A stretch of 21,488 nt of DNA, taken from NCBI GenBank assembly GCA_005877965.1, contig VBNP01000114.1, positions 1-21,488 of the forward strand, written 5' to 3'. The notes under the pieces are model-generated. The model was not told where the DNA came from. It saw only the letters and a program-made list of their open reading frames with translations, and made no database searches. This document shows, piece by piece, positions 7,520-14,933 of this stretch (positions within the stretch are counted from its first letter, which is position 1; each line of letters opens with the position of its first letter). The position numbers and the translations under genes were made by a program. Source of the stretch: Gammaproteobacteria bacterium (GTDB lineage: Bacteria > Pseudomonadota > Gammaproteobacteria > Steroidobacterales > Steroidobacteraceae).

Positions 7520-9643
7520 ATGCGCCGCACGATCACAGGCCGGCTGACCTTCACCGGCCGGGGAGCGCTCTCGAATCCTCCCGGCCGCTTCGATCTTCAG
7601 AAGCTCGAGGCGGTGGATGACGGCTGGTACCTCGAGGACTCACCCGAGAGCATCGCCACGACGCTCGAGCCTGAGCGTGCGCGCTCGGTCATCAGCCACA
7701 ACGACTCGCCCGACATTCCCTTTGAGCAGTCGATCAATCCTTACCGAGGCTGTGAGCATGCGTGCAGTTACTGTACCTCAGGTGATACGCCGATCCTCCT
7801 GGCGGACGGACGGACGCGCGCGATATCCGAGCTGCGGGTGGGCGATGAGATCTACGGAACCCGGCGCACCGGATGGTATCGACGCTACGTGAAGTCCCGC
7901 GTGCTCGCGCATTGGAGCACCATCAAGCCCGCCTTCCGGACAACACTGGAGGACGGCACGACGCTTGTGACCAGCGGCGATCACCGTTTTCTCACCGAGC
8001 GCGGCTGGAAATTCGTAACCGGCGCCGAATGGGGCAGGGCGCGCCGTCCGCATCTGACCACGTCCAACAAGCTCATGGGCACCGGCGCGTTTGCGGAGCC
8101 GGTGTGTACCAACGACGATTACCGCCGGGGTTATCTCTGCGGCATGATTCGCGGCGATGCTCATCTGGGAACAGTCGACTATCTACGGAAGGATGGAAGC
8201 GCAGGCAAATCACACCGGTTTCGCCTCGCGCTGTGCGATCAGGAAGCCCTCGTGAGGGCGCGCAACTATCTTCTCAACTTCGATATCTCTACCAATGGAT
8301 CTTTGTTCCAGGCAGCCGTCGGTAGCAGGCGGGCGATGCACGCGATCAGTGCGCACTCCTTCACGAGGGTGCAATCGATTCGCGGACTCATCTCGTGGCC
8401 AACATCTCCAGCAAGAGAGTGGTCGGCGGGTTTCATCGCCGGGATATTCGATGCCGAAGGCAGTTTCAGCCAAACCGTCCTGCGAATAAAAAACACGGAC
8501 GCCGAAATCATTGGTTGGATCCGCGAGTGCCTGCGAGCCTTTAACTTCACGTTCGTCGTCGAACACATCCATCATGAAGACAGGAAACCGATCGACGTCG
8601 TGAGACTGACGGGCGGACTTCGCGAGCACCTGCGCTTTTTCCACACGGTCTCACCCGCCATCTCCCGAAAACTTCACATCGACGGCCAGGCCGTCAAGAG
8701 CGACGCTCCTTTGAGGGTTGTCAGCATCGAGCCGCTCAAGACCATGCGCCTCTCCGACATCACCACCGAGACCGGGGATTTCATCGCCAACGGCGTAGTG
8801 AGCCATAACTGCTACGCCCGCCCGAGCCACGCCTACATGGGGCTCTCGCCGGGCCTGGATTTCGAGACACGCCTCTTTTACAAGGCGGATGCGGCCAAAT
8901 TGCTCGAGGCCGAGCTGGCCCGGCCAGATTATGTCTGCAAGCCCATCATGCTGGGCGCGAACACCGACCCCTACCAGCCGGTTGAGCGCCGCATGCAGGT
9001 CACCCGCTCGATCCTCGAAGTGCTGGCGCGCACCCGGCATCCGGTCACCGTCGTCACCAAGAGCGCACTCGTGCTGCGCGACCTGGACGTGCTGACCGAG
9101 CTGGCTGGCCAGGGCCTGGCGAGCGTCGCAGTCAGCGTCACGACACTCGACGCCGAGCTCAAGCGCAGGCTCGAGCCGCGCGACGCCTCCCCGCAGGCGC
9201 GCCTGCGCACGCTCGCGGCGCTCAGCGCTGCCGGGGTTCCCAGCGGCGTGCTCGTCGCACCGGTGATTCCCGCCCTCACGGACCACGAGCTGGAAGGGAT
9301 CCTGGCAGCAGCGGCCGCCGCCGGGGTGCGCTGGGCCGGCTACGTGCTGCTGCGTCTGCCGTATGAAATCAAGGACCTGTTTACCGAGTGGCTGGCGCAG
9401 CACTACCCCGAGCGGGCCGAGCACGTGATGTCGCTGATTCGCGCCATGCGCGGAGGCCGTGACAACGATCCGCGCTTCGGCTCGCGCATGCGCGGCACCG
9501 GGCCGTACGCGGTCCTGCTCAGGAACCGTTTCCGCATCGCCTGCCACCGGTTGAACCTGAACTCCGCTGCGCGCGACCCACTCAATACAGCCCTGTTTTG
9601 TCCGCCGGCTCCCGCCGGCGCGCAGTTGCGCCTGGGCCTGTAG
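7520..9643 (+). CDS. PA0069/Rv2578c-type radical SAM protein interrupted by an intein
   Basis: The 707-residue precursor should splice to a 361-residue radical SAM protein of the PA0069 family (COG1533, SplB-like, putative DNA repair). The N-extein has GRGALSNPPGRF, AVDDGW and SINPYRGCEHACSY. The C-extein resumes with CYARPSHAYMGL, then GANTDPYQPVER, PVTVVTKSALVLRDLD, APVIPALTDHE and the C-terminal YELRLPYE-like and FGSRMRGTG blocks. The cluster motif CX3CX2C (Cys78, Cys82 and Cys431) is complete only after residues 85-430 are removed. The ATG at 7520 starts 7 nt after a LexA box and has no clear ribosome binding site. No other ATG lies before the conserved GRG block, so a leaderless or weakly translated message is possible. 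The real substrate is unknown. A 7-bp stem-loop follows the stop codon. Confidence 0.92.
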   Translation: MRRTITGRLTFTGRGALSNPPGRFDLQKLEAVDDGWYLEDSPESIATTLEPERARSVISHNDSPDIPFEQSINPYRGCEHACSYCTSGDTPILLADGRTRAISELRVGDEIYGTRRTGWYRRYVKSRVLAHWSTIKPAFRTTLEDGTTLVTSGDHRFLTERGWKFVTGAEWGRARRPHLTTSNKLMGTGAFAEPVCTNDDYRRGYLCGMIRGDAHLGTVDYLRKDGSAGKSHRFRLALCDQEALVRARNYLLNFDISTNGSLFQAAVGSRRAMHAISAHSFTRVQSIRGLISWPTSPAREWSAGFIAGIFDAEGSFSQTVLRIKNTDAEIIGWIRECLRAFNFTFVVEHIHHEDRKPIDVVRLTGGLREHLRFFHTVSPAISRKLHIDGQAVKSDAPLRVVSIEPLKTMRLSDITTETGDFIANGVVSHNCYARPSHAYMGLSPGLDFETRLFYKADAAKLLEAELARPDYVCKPIMLGANTDPYQPVERRMQVTRSILEVLARTRHPVTVVTKSALVLRDLDVLTELAGQGLASVAVSVTTLDAELKRRLEPRDASPQARLRTLAALSAAGVPSGVLVAPVIPALTDHELEGILAAAAAAGVRWAGYVLLRLPYEIKDLFTEWLAQHYPERAEHVMSLIRAMRGGRDNDPRFGSRMRGTGPYAVLLRNRFRIACHRLNLNSAARDPLNTALFCPPAPAGAQLRLGL
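7772..8809 (+). mobile_element. Intein with LAGLIDADG homing endonuclease domain
   Basis: This 346-residue in-frame insertion has all splicing blocks. Cys1 begins CTSGDTPILLADG (block A), and TTLVTSGDHRFLTERGW is block B with its Thr and His. LKTMRLSDITTETGDFIANG is block F, and VVSHN ends block G with the penultimate His and final Asn430; the +1 extein residue is Cys431. Two LAGLIDADG-type motifs lie between, LCGMIRGDAHLG (residues 206-217, acidic Asp213) and FIAGIFDAEGSF (305-316, acidic Asp311), so the homing endonuclease may be intact. Splicing should join ACSY to CYARPSHAY. The endonuclease core is visibly less GC-rich than the host gene: for example, 8461-8520 is about 47 percent GC by hand count. 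That fits horizontal arrival. Related inteins are known in Rv2578c-type proteins of actinobacteria. Confidence 0.95.
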
Positions 9644-9645
9644 GC

Positions 9646-9665
9646 GTTCCCGGCCCCGCGGGAAC
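9646..9665 (+). terminator. Stem-loop after the radical SAM gene
   Basis: GTTCCCG (9646-9652) pairs with CGGGAAC (9659-9665) across a 6-nt loop, starting 2 nt after the stop codon. There is no following T-run, so intrinsic termination is uncertain. The rest of the 130-nt gap to 9774 shows no convincing promoter by eye. Confidence 0.35.
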
Positions 9666-9773
9666 CGGATCCCAGGGGGCGCGGTCAGACACCCCGAGCG
9701 GTGGCATACTGGGTGCTGGCTCAGTGTCGCGCGGGGCGATCGGGTCGCGCGCAGGACTGACGGGGAGTCCACC

Positions 9774-10493
9774 ATGAACAGCCGCTACATCGTGTCGCAC
9801 AGCGCCCTCGCCCTGGCCGCGATCGCCGCGCTGCCCGGTTGCATGCAGTCGCGCGTGGACGAGTCGCGCGAGCTGCACACGCGGATCGAGAAGAGCGAAG
9901 CGGTGGTCATCCTCCCCAAGCCCCGGGTCGAGGGCGCCGCCGCCGAGGAAGGCTTCATGGATTGCGTGGGCGGCGGACTCGCGGGCCATGGCGACAGCGC
10001 CATCGCCGTCCGCGGCCACCAGGACTTTCTCGATTCGACCTTCCCGTGGTTCGAGCCGGGTACGGCGCCCTCGCGCCCCGAGGCGGTCGAGCAGCTGCTC
10101 ACCCGACCGGGACTCGCCGAGAAGGTGGCCGCGTCGCACGTGCGTTACATCGTCTGGCTCGACGGCGGCACGCGCAAGACCGACGGCGGCGGCAGCATTG
10201 CCTGCGGCGCGGCGCCGGGCGCGGCGGGTTGCATCGGCTTCGGCTGGTGGGAGAAGGAAACCAACTACGAGGCGACGATCTGGGACATCAAGCAGGCGAA
10301 AGCCGCCGGCAGTGTCGGCACCAACGTGACCGGGACTTCCGCCATCGTCGGTGCGGTGGTGCCGCTGCCCTTCATCGCGCGCGTACAGGGCGTGGCCTGC
10401 GATCGCATGGCCGGCCAGCTGCGCACCTTCTTTACGGGCGCGGACGACACCGGCGTCGAGCCCGCCAAGTACAGACCGGCGTCCTCGAAGTGA
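9774..10493 (+). CDS. Predicted lipoprotein, first gene of the kinase/vWA operon
   Basis: This 239-residue protein is not recognised as a named family. The signal peptide ends in ALPGC, with lipidated Cys23. Four further cysteines (64, 144, 153, 209) suggest disulfides in the periplasm. A glycine-rich middle (TDGGGSIACGAAP...GCIGFGWW) is followed by a strand-rich part, NYEATIWDIKQAKAAGSVG, and then a hydrophobic SAIVGAVVPLPFIARVQGVAC. The last is reminiscent of small envelope lipoproteins that sense or bind at the membrane, but no function follows. GGGGAG lies 7 nt before the ATG. Only 3 nt separate it from the next gene, so it is probably co-transcribed. Whether it belongs functionally to the downstream system or only shares the transcript is open. 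Confidence 0.75.
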   Translation: MNSRYIVSHSALALAAIAALPGCMQSRVDESRELHTRIEKSEAVVILPKPRVEGAAAEEGFMDCVGGGLAGHGDSAIAVRGHQDFLDSTFPWFEPGTAPSRPEAVEQLLTRPGLAEKVAASHVRYIVWLDGGTRKTDGGGSIACGAAPGAAGCIGFGWWEKETNYEATIWDIKQAKAAGSVGTNVTGTSAIVGAVVPLPFIARVQGVACDRMAGQLRTFFTGADDTGVEPAKYRPASSK

Positions 10494-10496
10494 GCG

Positions 10497-11198
10497 ATGA
10501 GCATGGCCGCGCCGAATTACTCCCTGCTGGTCGGCGCTCTGCTGCTGAGCGCGGGCTGTGCGTCATCGCCTTCGTCGCCGTCACGCGGGCAGGGCGGCGC
10601 GGTCCCGACAGCCGCCACGCAGCCGGCCACGGCGAGCACCGGCGCCGCCGCTGACCCGGTATCGGGCGCCGCGCCTGCGGGCGGCGGGCCGGGCGCTGCG
10701 GCAGAGGCGGGCGCAAACGGACCGGGACAGACATCGGACGAGCGTCGGGCGGCGATCGACAAGCAGCTCAATGATTCGCTCGGCTCCTTTGATGCCGAGC
10801 TGCGCACCGAACAGCAACGGGTTGCGCAGGAGCGCGACGCGCGCCGGGCGACCGCCACCGCCGACGAAAAGGGTGCGGACAAGAGCGCCGACTCCCCGGG
10901 CACCGCATCCACCGAGGCGCCGCAGGAGGACACGGACAGGTCGGGTGTCCCGGGCCGGCACCCGGGCAGGGCCAAGCCCCGCGATCCTTCGGGCGACCTG
11001 AAGTCCGAGAAGGCCGGCAAGAAACCCGACGACAACGCCGGCAACGGCGCGAGCGCGCGTGAGATCCCCGACGGCAGCGACGACGATGTCGTGGCGCGCC
11101 GGCTGCGACAGGCGGCGCAGCAGGAGACCGATCCGGAGCTGAAGGAGAAGCTCTGGCAGGAATACATCGACTACAAGAGGAATGCCCAGGGGAAGTAA
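10497..11198 (+). CDS. Predicted lipoprotein with long disordered charged region
   Basis: This 233-residue protein has no recognised family. A short signal peptide ends in LLLSAGC, with lipidated Cys21. Residues about 22-185 are rich in Ala, Gly, Pro, Ser and charged residues (repeated Lys/Asp stretches) and are probably disordered, which would suit a tether or a cell-wall-spanning linker. A short predicted helical end (VVARRLRQAAQQETDPELKE) may be the partner-binding part. An alternative ATG at 10503 would shorten it by two residues. It begins 3 nt after the previous stop and ends 2 nt before the next start, within the same operon. Confidence 0.7.
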   Translation: MSMAAPNYSLLVGALLLSAGCASSPSSPSRGQGGAVPTAATQPATASTGAAADPVSGAAPAGGGPGAAAEAGANGPGQTSDERRAAIDKQLNDSLGSFDAELRTEQQRVAQERDARRATATADEKGADKSADSPGTASTEAPQEDTDRSGVPGRHPGRAKPRDPSGDLKSEKAGKKPDDNAGNGASAREIPDGSDDDVVARRLRQAAQQETDPELKEKLWQEYIDYKRNAQGK

Positions 11199-11200
11199 GG

Positions 11201-12505
11201 ATGCGAGAGCTGATGCATGAGTTGCGATGGGCGCGGCCGCTGGTGCTCGCGGTCGCGGGCTGCGCGGCGCTGCTCGCCGCAGGCGGCTGCGTCATGCAGG
11301 AATCCAAGCCGCTGCCGAGGCTCAACCCCGTCCAGGCTGACCGCCAGATCCCGCCGGACGAGTTGCTCGATGTGGCCGTGCATCCCTTCGACCCCGGCAT
11401 CCCGCCCAACCTGGACGCCAAGGCGCTCGACAAGCAGCGCATCAACCCGGACATCCGCCAGGCCGAGTCGCGCTACATGGCAACGCTGTTGCGCGGCACG
11501 CTCGAGTCCTCGGGACAGTGGGGAGCCGTGCGCGTGGCTCCCGAAATTGCGCAGTTCATCGACGTGATCGTGTCGGGCCGGATCCTCGAGTCTACCGGCG
11601 CGAAGCTCGCGCTCGAGATCACGGTCAGGGACTCCACCGGGCGTGTCTGGATCGACGCGCGCCGTTACCAGAGCCCGCCGGATACCGGCGCCTACAAGAC
11701 CGACGCTGCCCTGAAGGCACGCGACCCGTTCCAGAACGTGTACTCGGCCATCGCCAACGACATGGTTGCGGCGCGCGAGGCCCTGCAGGCCGGCGACCGG
11801 CGAGACATCCGCCGCGTCACGCAGCTGGCGTTCGCGGGTGATCTGGCGCCCGCGGCAATGGGCGGCTACCTCGCGAAGGACCCGAAGGGCCTGGTCAAGG
11901 TGGCGCGCCTGCCAGCCGCCGATGATCCGATCGCCACGCGCGTCGAGCGCATCCGCCAGCGCGACGCGGGCGTGATCGACACCGTCAACGGCTACTACGC
12001 GAATTTCAGCGACCAGATGAGCCTCTCCTATGGCCAGTGGCGACGCGCGAGCTTCGAGGAAATCGAGAAGGAGCAGCGCGCGCTCAACCAGGCGCGCACC
12101 CGCACCTACCTCGGCGCGGCCGCGGTGCTGGCGAGCGTGTTCGTGCCCAACCAGTGCAACGTCTACGACTACAACTGCCAGCGCGTTCAGTCTGCGGCGC
12201 GTTACGGCGGCGCCATCGGCGGCACGGCGGCCGTTCTGTCGGGATTGAAGAAGTACGCGGACGCGAAAGTGCACGCCCAGGCGCTCAAGGAAATGTCGGA
12301 CACGTTCCAGTCCGAGGTGGCGCCGCAGGTCATCGACGTCGAGGGCCGCACGCTCAAGCTCACCGGGACCGCCGAGGAGCAGTACCGCGAGTGGCGCAAG
12401 TTGCTGCACGACCTGTACCTGGAGGAGAACGGCACTCCGGTGCGGGTGGAACCCGAACCCGCTCCCGTGCCCCCGGTACCGGTCGCGGTGGATGCGGCAC
12501 ACTGA
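11201..12505 (+). CDS. Predicted lipoprotein of 434 residues
   Basis: No family could be assigned with confidence. The N-terminus holds two possible lipobox cysteines, LAVAGC (Cys21) and AAGGC (Cys30); the second gives a more normal hydrophobic length. Residues about 60-160 form a mixed alpha/beta domain (QAESRYMATLLRGTLES, FIDVIVSGRILESTGAKLAL, RVWIDARRYQ), which looks like an envelope assembly or CsgG-like secreted fold but is too diverged to call. A helical region follows, with the hydrophobic stretch YLGAAAVLASVFV and a nearby CNVYDYNC pair that may form a disulfide. The C-terminus ends in a proline/valine-rich tail. The ATG has GGGGAAGTAAGG just upstream. It directly precedes the kinase gene, so it is a likely extracytoplasmic partner. 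Confidence 0.72.
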   Translation: MRELMHELRWARPLVLAVAGCAALLAAGGCVMQESKPLPRLNPVQADRQIPPDELLDVAVHPFDPGIPPNLDAKALDKQRINPDIRQAESRYMATLLRGTLESSGQWGAVRVAPEIAQFIDVIVSGRILESTGAKLALEITVRDSTGRVWIDARRYQSPPDTGAYKTDAALKARDPFQNVYSAIANDMVAAREALQAGDRRDIRRVTQLAFAGDLAPAAMGGYLAKDPKGLVKVARLPAADDPIATRVERIRQRDAGVIDTVNGYYANFSDQMSLSYGQWRRASFEEIEKEQRALNQARTRTYLGAAAVLASVFVPNQCNVYDYNCQRVQSAARYGGAIGGTAAVLSGLKKYADAKVHAQALKEMSDTFQSEVAPQVIDVEGRTLKLTGTAEEQYREWRKLLHDLYLEENGTPVRVEPEPAPVPPVPVAVDAAH

Positions 12506-12512
12506 TGGAGTC

Positions 12513-14930
12513 ATGACCGAGGCGGTGAGCGCGAATCCCGGACGTGCGCCGAAGGCCCGCTACATCCTGCGCGAACGGCTCGGCAGCGGCGGGCAGGGTG
12601 AAGTCTGGCGCGCGCATGATCCGCAGCGCGCGCTCGACATCGCGCTGAAAGTCCTGCACCCGGCGGCAGGAAGCAGCGCAGCCGCCTGGGCCGCGCTGGT
12701 GCACGAGCACGAGAGCGCCAGCCGCCTGGATCATCCCGGGATCCTCAAGGTGTTTGCCCCGGAGCGAGAGGACGGCGCGACGCTGCTGCTGCCCATGGAG
12801 CTGGCGCCCGGCGGCGATCTGCGCCGGCTGCGGGGCGCAGGCTACCTCGCCATCGTTCCGGTGCTGCTCGAGATCGCGCAGGCGCTCGAGCACGCGCATG
12901 AGCGGGGCGTGATCCACCGCGACCTCAAGCCCGGCAACGTATTGTTCGATGCGCACGGCCGCGCGAAGCTGGCAGATTTTGGCGCCTCCGCCCGGATGCT
13001 GGATGCCGGCGGCGAGTCGCCGCGCGCGCTGTCGCCCTTCAGCGCAAGTCCCCAGCAGCTGCGCGGCGAGCCCCCCGCGCCGGCGGACGACGTGTACGGG
13101 CTCGGCGCGCTCGCGTACGAGCTGTTGTCGCGCTACCCGCCGCACTACCCGCATTTCGACGCCCAGCGCGTGCAGCGCGAGCCCGTGCCGCCGCTCGAGC
13201 CCGCCGCGCCGATGCCGCGGCAGCTCGGCGCGCTGATTGAGCGCATGCTCGCCAAGGATGCGAGGCAGCGCCCGGCCTCGATGCGCGAAATCATCGATGA
13301 GCTCGATGCGGCGCTGAACGACACCCTCTCTTTCGACTTCGAGACCGCCGAGCCGCCGCGCGAGGCGCCGCCGGCCAATCCGACGGGTCTTCGGGATCGG
13401 CCGCCCGCGGCGCTGCGATCCGTCTCGCCGCCGGGCGCGCCGGCGCGCGGCGTCGTGGACGGACAGGCCCTGTGGGAGGAGTTGCGGCAGACGGCCGTGC
13501 CGCAGCCGCCGCGGCTCGAGCCCGAGCGCCGCCATGCGCCGCGGGTACTGCTCGCCCTCGCGGGGCTGGCCGTTGCAGCCGCCGCCGCGTTCCTGTGGCT
13601 GCCGCGTTTCGCAAGGCTGCCATCAGCGCCCGCCCCGGCGCCGTTCAACGGCGCCCCCGACAACGTCCCGGCCCCCGGCAGCACCGCGGCGCGAGCGGCG
13701 GCGGCCGACGCGACCGAGAGGTTCGCGACGGACCGTGCGCGCTTCGATCGCCGGCTCGCTGCGCTCGAGACGCGCGGCGCGGGTGTCTGGGGCGGCGCTG
13801 ACTTCGCCGCGGCCAAGACGCGCGCCGCCGAGTCCGTTGGCGCCTACGACGCCGGTAGCGTGGCGCTCGCGCAGCAACGCCTCACACAAGCCTCGCGGCT
13901 GCTCGAGGCGGTCGAGCGCGCGGCGCCGGCGGCGCTCGCCGCGCAGCTCGCCGCGGGCGATCGCGCGCTCGGCGCCGGCCAGCAGGAGCTGGCGGCCCAG
14001 AGCTTCGATCTGGCGGCGCGCATCGATCCGCAGGACCCGCGCGCGGCACTCGGGCAGAGCCGCGCCCGAGGCCTGTCGGGCGTTCTGCCGCTGCTCGCGG
14101 ACGCCGAGAACGCACAGGCCGAGCGCCAGTACTCGCGCGCGGCGCAGGACTACACGCAGGCGCTGACGCTCGATCCGAAGAATGCGCAGGCCCGCATGGG
14201 ACTCGCCCGGGCGAGCGCCGCCTCCGGCGATGACAGTTATGCCAAGGCGGCGGGCGAAGGTTTCGCGGCACTCGGCGCGGGCCGCCTCGAGGAGGCGCGC
14301 GCCGCTTTCACGCGGGCGCGGAGCCTGCGTCCCGACGGGGTCGAGGCCCTGGAGGGCCTGCGGCGGGTCAATGCTGCCACCGGCGAGCGCGGCTTCGCGG
14401 CGATGCGCGCGCGTGGCGAGGGCCTCGAGGCGCAGGAGCGTTGGTACGAGGCGCTGCAGATCTACACCTCGGCGCTGCGTCAGGATCACTCGCTCCTGTT
14501 TGCGCAGCAAGGCAAGGCCCGGGCCACGGCGCGCATGCGGCTCGGGGATTCCCTGCAGGCGCTGATCGATCGCCCCGACCGGCTGGCGTCGCCGCAGGTT
14601 CGCAATGAGGCGGTGGCGCTGCTGCAGTCGGCGCAAGAGCAGCCGTCACCGGGTCCGGCGCTGCGCGTGCAGATTGCGCGCCTGTCTGCGCTGCTCCCGG
14701 AATTCGACAGGCCCGTACATCTGTCCCTGGTATCGGACAGCCTCACGCAGGTGGCGATACCCAGCGTCGGCGCGTTCGGCAGCTTCGCCAGGCGCGACAT
14801 CGAGCTCAGGCCTGGCCACTACACCCTGATCGGCACGCGCGACGGTTACCGCGACGTGCGGCGCGACATCACCGTCAGCCCTGGGCAGCAGACCCAGACG
14901 GTGAACGTCAGCTGCTCCGAGCCCATCTGA
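12513..14930 (+). CDS. Transmembrane Ser/Thr protein kinase with TPR-like and PEGA region
   Basis: This 805-residue eukaryotic-type (PknB-like) kinase starts at 12513, where GGAG lies 5 nt upstream. An ATG at 12492 would overlap the previous gene and lacks a good site. The cytoplasmic kinase domain (about 17-270) has the glycine loop LGSGGQGEVW (23-32), Lys46, Glu65, HRDLKPGN (135-142) and DFG (155-157), all the residues needed for catalysis. SPQQ stands where SPE is usual. One membrane segment (about 343-363, RVLLALAGLAVAAAAAFLWL) separates it from an extracytoplasmic part. That part has helical, TPR-like repeats (AQSFDLAARIDPQDPRAALG, YTQALTLDPKNAQARMGLA) and ends in a PEGA-like domain from about 731 (IELRPGHYTLIGTRDGY). 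PEGA domains are usually extracytoplasmic binding modules. It starts 7 nt after the lipoprotein gene and is followed 3 nt later by the FHA-like/PEGA protein. Confidence 0.92.
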   Translation: MTEAVSANPGRAPKARYILRERLGSGGQGEVWRAHDPQRALDIALKVLHPAAGSSAAAWAALVHEHESASRLDHPGILKVFAPEREDGATLLLPMELAPGGDLRRLRGAGYLAIVPVLLEIAQALEHAHERGVIHRDLKPGNVLFDAHGRAKLADFGASARMLDAGGESPRALSPFSASPQQLRGEPPAPADDVYGLGALAYELLSRYPPHYPHFDAQRVQREPVPPLEPAAPMPRQLGALIERMLAKDARQRPASMREIIDELDAALNDTLSFDFETAEPPREAPPANPTGLRDRPPAALRSVSPPGAPARGVVDGQALWEELRQTAVPQPPRLEPERRHAPRVLLALAGLAVAAAAAFLWLPRFARLPSAPAPAPFNGAPDNVPAPGSTAARAAAADATERFATDRARFDRRLAALETRGAGVWGGADFAAAKTRAAESVGAYDAGSVALAQQRLTQASRLLEAVERAAPAALAAQLAAGDRALGAGQQELAAQSFDLAARIDPQDPRAALGQSRARGLSGVLPLLADAENAQAERQYSRAAQDYTQALTLDPKNAQARMGLARASAASGDDSYAKAAGEGFAALGAGRLEEARAAFTRARSLRPDGVEALEGLRRVNAATGERGFAAMRARGEGLEAQERWYEALQIYTSALRQDHSLLFAQQGKARATARMRLGDSLQALIDRPDRLASPQVRNEAVALLQSAQEQPSPGPALRVQIARLSALLPEFDRPVHLSLVSDSLTQVAIPSVGAFGSFARRDIELRPGHYTLIGTRDGYRDVRRDITVSPGQQTQTVNVSCSEPI

Positions 14931-14933
14931 GTT

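Noticed and set aside
7772..8809. Group I/II intron or insertion sequence in the radical SAM gene
   Set aside because: The insert is in frame, fully translated and has protein splicing blocks. No transposase, terminal repeats or target duplication were seen.
11171..12514. Minus-strand open frame of 447 codons
   Set aside because: It mirrors the 434-residue lipoprotein gene almost exactly and shows no recognisable protein features.
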